This document shows, piece after piece, positions 56,336-64,000 of a stretch of DNA of 64,000 nt. This DNA is from Anadara kagoshimensis (lineage: Eukaryota > Mollusca > Bivalvia > Arcoida > Arcidae). Under the pieces are notes generated by a model. It ran no database searches, was not told where the DNA came from, and saw only the letters and a program-made list of their open reading frames with translations. The stretch lies in contig CM037872.1 in assembly GCA_021292105.1 (NCBI GenBank), positions 7,799,291 through 7,863,290 of the forward strand, read 5' to 3'. The position numbers and the translations under genes were made by a program. Numbering within the stretch: the first letter of the stretch is position 1; each line of letters begins with the position of its first letter.

Positions 56336-57262
56336 GCCGTTAACCCTCTTGCTGACAAACGGACATATGTGTAATCTACCGAATGCCTATCACACGGACA
56401 CATGTGTTCCTTCAATGGAATTGACAACTCTTTGTAAAAAAAGCCTATGAAATACTTAGAATATTTTTGTAAAATAAACAAAGATGCAAAATGTTGACTA
56501 TAGAGATTAAAATCTGCCACAAACTAATGATGTCGTATGACGTCATAACCTATTGTTGGAGGTCGCACTGTGAACTTCAATTTGGCACTGCCAACGCTGT
56601 GTTGAAAATTAATTTGGCAGCAAGAGGGTTAAAGTAGGTTTTGACTTGGAATATTGATAACCGTCTAATAATTTTCTTTTAGTTTATAAAACATATTATT
56701 TCGTTGTCATGCAAAATCGTGGATCAATTTATCCATGAAAACAACGGAATATGGGAAACCACAGAAATTAATGATGTCACAATAATACTGATAATTAAAC
56801 AACAGGCACTTGGATTGCGTTTTTTTTTTAATTTATTATTTTATGATATATTTTGCTTATAAGAATGTAGAGAAAATTAAGATTTATTTTTTATTTTTGA
56901 TGCATTTAGTTCAAAACGTTGTCAGAAATAATAAAATAGCGAAGTATATTGTTGTAGGGTCGATAAAATAATAAATTTAAAAAAAACGCATCCCAAAGTG
57001 CCTGTGAATGAATCCTAAATGCCCTACACTTAGACTGAAAACATAGAATTGACGTATCGCCGGCCATGCTCATTATATTCCGACACTGGCCGCCATCTCG
57101 ATACCAAAGCAGCGTCACGGCAACTAATGGCGTACATGTGTCAGTAACGTCACAGGCCGAGTTTTCATTTTTTTTTTTTTTGGCGTGCATGCCGGTCCTT
57201 TGTCGGAACATTGTGGACTTGGCCGGCGATCCGTCAATTTGCCATTTAAAAGACTACCTGGA
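56336..57262. other. No recognisable feature
   Basis: Low-complexity AT runs; no supported exon. It may include the unseen 3'UTR side of the chitin-binding gene. Confidence 0.35.
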
Positions 57263-57266
57263 AATA

Positions 57267-57409
57267 CAATACGGACCTGTCGAAAGTTTAACACTAAGCT
57301 AACAAAAAAAAAAAAAAAAAAAAGAAGAAGAATATTAAAGCACTCGATTGCTGAGAACTTCGACTCCTATTCGTTAACTCAATGTTAAACTTTCGACAGG
57401 TATGTACTG
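57267..57409. mobile_element. MITE-1 short copy with TA TSD
   Basis: CAATACGGACCTGTCGAAAG to CTTTCGACAGGTATGTACTG, flanked by TA (57265-57266, 57410-57411), with an internal poly-A run. It lies 60 bp past the stop of the chitin-binding gene. Confidence 0.8.
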
Positions 57410-57468
57410 TAGTTGTCATGTGAAGTGTCGCGTAGTTACAGCCTATTGTATTTTCCGTTATGAAAACC

Positions 57469-58454
57469 CTAGTATGAAGCTGTAGTTGTATTTATACCAT
57501 TATAGTGCGTGTTAGTGTCACTAGAATGCATGTGCTCCGTAGTGTGAGTAACATCAACGTCACTAGATTGTGTGTGTTCTGTAGTGTGAGTAACATCCTT
57601 ATCACTAGACTGTATTTGTTCGGTAGTTTGAGTAACATCTGTATCACTAGATTGCGTGTGTTCCGTAGTTTGAGTAACATCAGCGTCACTAGATTGTATT
57701 TGTTCCGTAGTTTGAGTAACATCAGCGTCACTAGATTGCGTCTGTTCCGTAGTTTGAGTATCATCCGCGTCACTAGATTGCGTCTGTTCCGTAGTTTGAG
57801 TAACATCAGCGTCACTAGATTGCGTCTGTTCCGTAGTTTGAGTATCATCCGCGTCACTAGATTGCGTGTGTTCCGTGGTTTGAGTAACATCAGCGTCACT
57901 AGATTGTATTTGTTCCGTGGTGTGAGTAACATCAGCGTCACTAGATTGCGTGTGTTCCGTAGTTTGAGTATCATCCGCGTCACTAGATTGTATTTGTTCG
58001 GTAGTTTGAGTAACATCAGCGTCACTAGATTGCGTGTGTTCCGTAGTTTGAGTAACATCAGCGTCACTAGATTGCGTCTGTTCCGTAGTTTGAGTATCAT
58101 CCGCGTCACTAGATTGCGTGTGTTCCGTAGTTTGAGTAACATCAGCGTCACTAGATTGCGTCTGTTCCGTAGTGTGAGTAACATTAGCGTCACTAGATTG
58201 TATTTGTTCCGTAGTTTGAGTAACATCAGCGTCACTAGATTGCGTGTGTTCTGTAGTGCGAGTAACATCCTTATCACTAGATTGTATTTGTTCCGTAGTG
58301 TGAGTAACATCCGTGTCAATAGATTGCGTGTGTTCTGTACTTTGAGTATCATCTGTGTCACTTGACTGCGTGGTGTGTTCTGGTTGCATGTGTTCCATTG
58401 TCACAGTGACATAAGGTTCATATGCTTCTGTTCTATTCGACGTCTCATCTTCAT
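57469..58454 (-). CDS. Chitin-binding gene, last exon: 20 x 14-residue acidic Thr/Ser repeats
   Basis: 986 bp. After about 35 residues (TSNRTEAYEPYVTVTMEH...) come twenty perfect-length 14-residue units such as TQTTEQIQSSDADV, varying mainly at Q/H/R, H/Q, T/I and V/D. The tail is HYNGINTTTASY and then stop. The 42-bp DNA period keeps other frames and the opposite strand free of stops, so the long ORFs there are shadows. A palindromic MITE begins 60 bp past the stop; no nearby AATAAA was seen. Confidence 0.8.
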
Positions 58455-61400
58455 CTAAAAAAATGTTATTAACTATTGATGTCACTTATACGAAAGCTTG
58501 TTCATGCCACTTTGTAATCTGATTTTTTTTTAAATCGTACCTACGATTTTAAAAATCGTACCTACGAATTAAAAAATTGTACATACGAATAAAAAAAATC
58601 GTACCTACGAATTTTAAAAGTCGTATATACGATTTTAAAAATCGTACCTACGAATTATAAAAAGAATCGTAGCTACGATTTTAAAATTGTACCTGCGATT
58701 TAAGAAAAAAAAATCAGATAACAAAGTGGCACGAACAAGCTTTCGTACACTTATACATTATGCATACGGTGATATAATTAATATCAAATATTTCAAAGTC
58801 TGACCAACCGGGTGTCGAAAGTATGCTAGCATGAACACATGATCAAATTGCCAACCCTGTGCGCTGTCGGTGTTCATTCTTATGGCATAAAGTTCGGCGA
58901 TCCGTTGCCTACGTTGTATTTTGTATACAATTATTGCGAAATATTGAAAGTTAAACCTGCCAGATTTCGCTAGCACGCACACAAACTCAGATGAACCAGG
59001 TGTCACCAGAATGTTAGCATGTACACAGGTTAAACTGCCAACCTTGTAGATTAAACTTAAACAGACCAACCCGATAATTGTTTAAAACCAGACCCGAGGG
59101 ATGATCAATTTCGTTTAGATCAGACAGAATTTTCAGACCAGATCGAGTGAGGATCAATGTTCAGACCCGAACCCTATCTAGGATTAAATTGAAATTTACC
59201 TTACAAACAAATACAGAAATAGGTTATTAAATTATACAGTCAAACCTGTCCATAAAGGTCACGCAAGGGAACCTGTAAAAGTAACTTTTATGGGCAGGGG
59301 GCTCTTATATACAGGTTCAAATAACATGAATAAAGAGCAATGGAGTTCGCAGCCGTATCACGTATAACGTTTGTTGTTGACGTATTGGAAAACGTTAACG
59401 TCCCAAATCTAGGAATAACGCTATTATTACGGGAAACCGTGAACTTATATGCCTCCATAATCAATGGAAATAATTTTTTCCCACAAACGATAGGAGGTAT
59501 CACGTGTTACAGCAGCGAACCCTTGGGATAAAATTTCATTCGCTTTAAAAAGCAAGTGATCTTTATATAGAGGTGGCCTTTAAGACAGGTTTGACAATAC
59601 ATTGTTATTACCATTAAATATTCCGCGAGTTGTAGATGACGGCACACCAGTCGTCACGTGACTGGACAGTACTGCAGCAAGCAAACTTCCGGTCGTATCA
59701 CTGTTAACGGAAGTAACCGATTCTGTAGTTGAAGATAATTCCTGGCTATCGCTTTGTGTCTCGTTGGTGTTTTTGTTGTATTTACTATAACAGAAACAAC
59801 AGAAAAAATGACGTCACATTGATATACAAACTATAGATAGAGGCAATTTATAGCAAACATATCTTACCTGGCAATGTATTACTGTTCAATCCATTCCGAT
59901 TGTGACATTGAATTACGCTTTATTTTCATAGAAAATCAAATAAAGTTGAATAATGTTTGATAAAGTTCACTTATTTGTACCTTGTCGTATGCACAGCATC
60001 AATTATCATAAAGAAAGGAAAATGTTGGCGCCATGGGTATTTTTATGGCGAAAATGGTGATGTTTACACCGGAAGTGATGTCCTTGGTGACGTTTTACGT
60101 CATATACGCAGCAAGATACGGCATTTGCCTGGTTTTTCAACATGTTTAATCCCCAAAACGCCAAAGTTTAACTCTGTGCAGAAATATTCTAGGCTAATCG
60201 CGGATGCGCATACAGATTATCTGTTACGACTAGGTACAAGTAAGAGAAAGACCCTAGTGTGAGAAAGTTTGTCAGTTTACTTGCCGATTGTTATTTCCTC
60301 CGTATACTCCTATTTCCTCCACCAATCCTGAACTGGCCCCAGTTTCACAATCATTCCTTAGCTAAGATTTTTTGCAAATTTTTGTAATCTCTTTTTGGAA
60401 CTACTCTTGAATATTTGTGTCAAAACTAAATGCAAATGTTTTAATCTAGAAATGATCTTAAAAATGATACCTTAAATTTCTAAATATATTGAAAATTAAC
60501 AAAATTATAAAGATTCTTTTGAAATTTTGCAAGATTTAAATTAAGGAAAATCTTAGCTAAAGAATGATTGTGAAACTGGGGCCTGGTCGCTCCTGTGTAA
60601 ATTTTAAAAAAATCTTGACTAGGGGTAAAACCGCATTTTTAGTTTCATTCTTATTAATATTGCAAAATTTTGTTAGAGTTTATAAGCCTTTTCATTTTGA
60701 AGTCTGTGTAAGTTTCTACAGGACATTATTGACATCTGATGTTAATTGACGTCATATTGATGTCAGATACACACGTTATTATCTTACCAATTTGGTCCTG
60801 CAGTTCCACACCGTCCACAGATGGTCTCTGGCTTGGCACAAGCTCTTCTTTTTGGGTCAAATAACTCCGTGCCTAAACATGTCCCAAAAGATTCAAAACG
60901 ACCATTCGTACACCGGAAATAGTTCTTACATCGACCAAACGCGTCGGCATGGTAACCATCACCTTTTATTCTACACATTGTGTTTATTTTGCTGTATTCT
61001 ATTGGTATTCTGGAAAGCGCCTCACACCTTTTAGTAAGGGGAGAGAACCACGTTATAACCGGAACTCTGGGACAAATCTTGATCTTGACAACTCTTTCAT
61101 CTTCACATTCCAAGTAATAAGGCAACAAGTTCTGTCCATCTCTGTAAGGATTTACACCATCCGGCTTACCGATGCATGATGGGTATTTTGAGGCACAAGG
61201 TTGAAGACACTCTTCATCTTTGCACCAATGTTGCCTGTATTGACCTACAAAAACATGTGCACATCAGTAAGAAAGAAAGATGGTTAGTTGGTTGAATGTT
61301 GCTTAACGTGACATCAGCAATTTTTCAGCTATTCACGACGAGAACTATTTTATTCATCTCTATGGATTAATCTATGAACAATTTTGTGTATGCATGTGAA

Positions 61401-62172
61401 GTGCGAGTGTGGTGTATGGTCTGTCTTGTACTAGCACACACTCAGGGCAACTTTAAGGTTCTAGCTTACAAAGTCAGTACGCCGCAGACAAGCGTACCAC
61501 TCCCCAAGTCCATTATACTGATACCAGGTGAATCAGTAAAGTCCAACGGGAAGGAAAATTCACTTTCCCACACGTGGTCCGAGCGAGACTCGAACTCACA
61601 GCGATGAGAGACCCTGGATTTCAAGACGTCTTATCCATTAGGCCACCGCGGCCTCTGTAGGAAAAACGACACACTGAGAAAACAGTAAAACTGAGTCAGA
61701 TTGATTGATTGATTGATTGATTGATGAACGAATGGGGCTTTATGTCCCACTCAAGAGTATTTCACTTATATCGAGACGTCACCAGCTATAGGTGAAGTTG
61801 CAGCATTTTTTACTTTTGCAGTGCGACCAGGACATTTTGATGCGCAGACTTTAACATGCCACGCCTGGCGTGACGTGACCCAGGCCATCAGTTTCCCGGT
61901 CCCTTCCGAAAGCCTTACCCCGTGGCTTTCATTTCTTAATGTAGGTTGCTTAGGGATAGAACAGTTACTATCTTTTTTGTTGTCTTGGTGACACTCGGTC
62001 GCAGTTCGAACCCACGACCTCCCTCTAAGTCAGATATTTATGGTATGTTGGGTTTCTATGTTATCAAATAAAACCCTTTTAGTAAAATTGTCTGATAACA
62101 AGATGTTCTTGAATTCACATATAATATATTTTTCAATGGTCATTTTTCCGTATACTTACTACAGCTCATTTT

Positions 62173-62216
<44 letters not shown>

Positions 62217-62847
62217 TGATCTGAATAAGAATTTCACTCTTGTTCCGGAAACCCCTATGGTTAATTCGAGATGGGGGAATTGTTTTAAACCTCGCGCCTA
62301 TAGGTCACGGTGCTTTTCAGCGCCTAAGTTCTAATTTCACTCGTGAGAGATCTATTGTGAAAAACTTATTAGTTCGCTTGCCGAAATTTGGTGCCTTGTT
62401 TGGGCACTCCGGTTTCATCCACAATACTTAAACTGAGTCATCTCAATATAAGTGAAAAAAATCTTTACTGGGGTGTAAACTCAATTACTTCACATCTTAT
62501 TGTTGCATGCTTCATTTGTTAAACTTTGATTATGGATGATTACAGAAAATACTAAAAACGGCGATAAATGGACAACGGAAATAAGTACCAAAATCACAAC
62601 TTACATTCCCATTTCGGTTCTTTCCGTTTTCCGCATTTCACATTATAATACATCTCGCATTGATCTGTTTCAGTAGAGAATAGTTTGGGATATGGACATT
62701 CATGCATGTTCTGTTCCATATAAAGGGGGATAACTCTGTATATACTAGTACAATCGTAATACATAGCACAGTCTTCAGGATGCGGTATTACTCTTTTCTT
62801 ACTTCCAAAGCACGCATCACTCAGTATTCCTTTTAACTTTGATTCAT
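57469..62847 (-). CDS. Chitin-binding (CBM14/peritrophin-A) mucin-like secreted protein, partial 5' end, 4 exons
   Basis: Four exons (62847-62605, 61244-60788, 59784-59612, 58454-57469) join in phase: GAAT|GTAAGT to TTGTAG|GT (Cys codon), AATTG|GTAAGA to TTATAG|T (Cys), TAATG|GTAATA to TTTTAG|AT (Asp). About 619 codons are visible. Order: CBM14 domain 1, a degenerate domain 2, a canonical domain 3 (C-x14-C-x5-C-x10-C-x12-C-x6-C), a Ser/Thr-rich linker, then twenty 14-residue repeats (type TQTTEHTQSSDADV) and a short tail ending TTTASY. No transmembrane segment follows. CBM14 domains bind chitin; Thr/Ser repeats are likely O-glycosylated and Asp-rich. Shell-matrix, periostracal or gut-lining roles are inferences. 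The first exon enters in phase 1 (needs one base from upstream), so the signal-peptide exon lies beyond 62847, perhaps outside the window. Confidence 0.82.
58491..58745. mobile_element. MITE-4: TIR element with internal palindromic TCGTACCTACGA units
   Basis: 255 bp. Ends CGAAAGCTTGTTCATGCCAC and its near-exact inverse (about 45-bp TIRs), flanked by TA. The interior has about eight TCGTA(C/T)(C/A)TACGA palindromes separated by A/T runs at about 20-bp spacing. It sits in the last intron of the chitin-binding gene. Confidence 0.8.
59240..59597. mobile_element. MITE-2 copy with nested MITE-3
   Basis: CAGTCAAACCTGTCCATAAA to GGCCTTTAAGACAGGTTTGA, with ATGAATAAAGAGC interrupted at 59338 by MITE-3. 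Confidence 0.7.
59338..59526. mobile_element. MITE-3 copy nested in MITE-2
   Basis: CAATGGAGTTCGCAGCCGTA and, inverted, ACAGCAGCGAACCCTTG. It splits the ATGAATAAAGAG...GGGATA block that is continuous at 12015 and 560. Confidence 0.65.
59612..59784 (-). CDS. Chitin-binding gene, Ser/Thr-rich linker exon
   Basis: 173 bp, 57 full codons. It starts KYNKNTNETQSDSQELSS and continues with TTESVTSVNSDTTG, a probable O-glycosylated linker. The exon was found only by matching splice phase: a 2-base overhang upstream is completed by one base here, and a 1-base overhang downstream is completed by two in the repeat exon. Confidence 0.7.
60250..60334 (+). repeat. SINE-c 3' fragment
   Basis: GAGAAAGTTTGTCAGTTTAC and ATTTCCTCCACCAATCC match the SINE-c body. 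Confidence 0.4.
60335..60583. mobile_element. 249-bp MITE with GGCCCCAGTTTCACAATCAT ends
   Basis: Inverted ends GGCCCCAGTTTCACAATCAT and its complement extend about 37 bp with one mismatch; TSD unclear. It lies in an intron of the chitin-binding gene. Confidence 0.7.
60788..61244 (-). CDS. Chitin-binding gene, exon with CBM14 domains 2 and 3
   Basis: 457 bp with 151 full codons. The first half (WCKDEECLQPC... YYLEC ... KICPR ... TKRC) is a CBM14-like domain lacking at least one of the six cysteines. The second half is canonical (CRIKGDGYHADAFGRC, KNYFRC, FDPKRRAC, PETIC). The donor GTAAGA overlaps an in-frame TAA, so intron retention would truncate the protein right after GPNW. Confidence 0.87.
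61275..61655 (-). mobile_element. SINE-a, full length, in chitin-binding gene intron
   Basis: Plus strand reads ACATCAGCAATTTTTCAGCT ... CACTTTCCCACACGTGGTCC ... CTTATCCATTAGGCCACCGC: tail, body and A-box end reversed. Confidence 0.85.
61712..62033 (-). mobile_element. SINE-b, diverged, in chitin-binding gene intron
   Basis: TTTCACTTATATCGAGACGT, CACCAGCTATAGGTGAAG and CGCAGTTCGAACCCACGACC. Preceded by (GATT)n. Confidence 0.7.
62168..62216 (+). repeat. (TTTA)n microsatellite
   Basis: About 12 TTTA units. Confidence 0.95.
62235..62500 (+). mobile_element. SINE-c copy
   Basis: GTTCGCTTGCCGAAATTTGG, GGGCACTCCGGTTTCATCCA, CTCAATATAAGTGAAAAA. Related units are at 760, 3265, 6925 and 63400. The tRNA head is weak. 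Confidence 0.5.
62605..62847 (-). CDS. Chitin-binding gene, exon with CBM14 domain 1
   Basis: 243 bp, phase 1 in and phase 1 out. It encodes ACFGSKKRVIPHPEDC...CGKRKEPKWE. The cysteine spacing C-x13-C-x5-C-x17-C-x12-C-x7-C fits peritrophin-A, and the YYDC aromatic-Cys motif is present. Acceptor TTTTAG, donor GTAAGT. Reading upstream past the acceptor gives low-complexity intron sequence. Confidence 0.83.
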
Positions 62848-62979
62848 CTAAAATTAAAAATGTGTTTTTATCATATGAAATTAAAAAATATTGACAATAA
62901 TTTATGAATTTATTTAATTTAATTAATTGATTGCAGATAACATTCTTCTGAAACACGTTTTCTTTTATTGTTTAAGGAG

Positions 62980-63373
62980 GCCGCGGTGGTTTGAGGTTGG
63001 TTGGTTGTTGAAAGTTGTTTCACGTCGAATCAGCAATTTTTCATCTATTCGCGACGAGAACAATTTCATTACTTTCTATGGATTAATCTATGAACAAGTT
63101 CATGTATGCATGTGAAGTGCGAGAGTGTTGTATGGTTTGCCTTGTACTAGCGCACACTCAGGGCGACATTAAAGTGCTACCTCACAGAGTCAGTCCTCCG
63201 CAGACAAGCATACCACTCCCTCAGTCACAATATACTGACACCGAGTGAACCAGTAAAGACCAACAGCAAGGGAAATTCACTTTCCCACATGTTGTCTGAG
63301 CGGGACTTGAACTCACAGTTGTGAAAGAAACTGGTTTTATAGTCTGACGCCTTATCCATTAGGCCACCGAGAG
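62980..63373 (-). mobile_element. SINE-a, full length, upstream of the first visible chitin-binding exon
   Basis: TCGAATCAGCAATTTTTCAT, TGGATTAATCTATGAACAAG, CTTATCCATTAGGCCACC in reverse orientation. Confidence 0.85.
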
Positions 63374-63379
63374 GTGGAG

Positions 63380-64000
63380 GGGGTGTAAAGCGTGTACATA
63401 CGGGTCACAGCGTCTCTTACCGGCTCATTTCAAATTGCGCTTAGGCAGAGTACGGGTAACGTGTGAAAGTTTGTCAATTAGTGGTTTTCTCTGGGAACTC
63501 TAGTTTCCTCCACCATTCAAGAACTATTCGCTTTTAAGTGAAAGGATCCTTACTGTGGCGTAAAGTAACATCACTTTTCTTCGTTCTTACGTAGTATCAA
63601 ATACACACAGACCCTCGAAAGTATTAGAAAAAACTAACTTTTACATTTACTAGTACTCAAATTTTACCAAAATCCTAAATGGCTGAATGTAAGCATATAT
63701 ATTTCATTACAAAAGACAAAAAGCAGCTGCCGAGACGCTGTCGAGATATACCTTACGAGAATCCGAGATGAGCTTCAATTCGCCACAAAAATTCGTGATC
63801 TTTGTGTTAAACATTCGAAAGGTCTTACTTACATGTATGAAGAATTAAAATAGAACAACAACACCAAGAAGTGTGTATTTATATCGACAAGAATATGGAT
63901 TTAAGACATTGATTTGTATACCCTTTCTACTCTGCTGGCGTCGTAACTTCAATGTTAACAAGTTGCAACACTAGTAGCTTAAATGTGAAAATAGTGACAA
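63380..64000. other. SINE-c-like remnant and MITE-1 fragment; no exon found
   Basis: 63400-63570 matches SINE-c (GGTCACAGCGTCTCTTACC, TTTCCTCCACCATTC). 63722-63830 matches MITE-1 (AGCAGCTGCCGAGACGCTG, GTGTTAAACATTCGAAAGG). I looked for the missing signal-peptide exon of the chitin-binding gene here and saw none with a phase-1 donor. Confidence 0.45.

Noticed and set aside
57492-58365. Two further ORFs of about 286-289 codons overlapping the repeat exon (one per strand)
   Set aside because: They are frame shadows of the 42-bp repeat: a stop-free unit of a multiple of three keeps several frames open. Only the minus frame that joins in phase to upstream exons has splice support.
60784-61128. 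Treating the CBM14 ORF as a single-exon gene ending at the TAA at 60784
   Set aside because: The frame extends upstream past 61128 to a TTGTAG acceptor at 61245, and the TAA overlaps a strong GTAAGA donor that joins in phase to the next exon.

Overview
This is eukaryotic nuclear DNA, most likely from a bivalve mollusc. The evidence is: AT-rich sequence; sparse, short, intron-split exons; a tandem pair of C1q-domain genes with coiled-coil stems; a chitin-binding (CBM14) secreted protein; several tRNA-derived SINE families; MITEs; and two tandem-repeat-bearing elements built like the 'pearl'/Helentron-type elements of bivalves. The species cannot be fixed from sequence alone. Nothing here is prokaryotic.

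Three host genes can be supported, all on the minus strand. (1) C1q gene A has exons 45890-45629 and 44908-44523. (2) C1q gene B has exons 39657-39396 and 33881-33493. It is a tandem duplicate of A with the same exon phase, but its intron is 5.5 kb rather than 0.72 kb. (3) A partial gene encodes a chitin-binding, mucin-like protein. Four exons (62847-62605, 61244-60788, 59784-59612, 58454-57469) join in phase at every GT/AG junction. It has three CBM14-type domains, a Ser/Thr-rich linker and twenty 14-residue acidic Thr-rich repeats. Its 5' exon(s) lie upstream and were not found.

The rest is a dense, nested transposon landscape. 1-7.4 kb: a dispersed composite repeat interrupted by a 1.6-kb TIR element and by a 2.8-kb element with RSS-like CACAGTG ends and 5-bp target duplications. 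7.4-18.7 kb: MITEs, SINEs and minisatellites. 18.9-21.5 kb: a second CACTGTG-ended element with 5-bp TSDs, carrying the same zinc-finger-like ORF as the first. 22-33 kb: SINEs, a pearl-like element, and 108-bp and 78-bp minisatellites. 33-47 kb: the C1q pair among many copies of one long-TIR element. 49-52.3 kb: a degenerate ~175-bp satellite with a Harbinger-like insertion. 54-56.3 kb: 65-bp and ~110-bp minisatellites. 57.4-63.4 kb: the chitin-binding gene, with SINEs and MITEs in its introns.

The observation most worth pursuing is the pair of related non-autonomous elements (3856-6655 and 18893-21534). Their termini match the RAG recombination-signal heptamer or a near variant, they have 5-bp TSDs as expected for Transib/RAG-like transposons, and each carries a decayed copy of the same C-x2-C...H zinc-finger-like protein. 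No RAG1-like transposase core was recognised in either.
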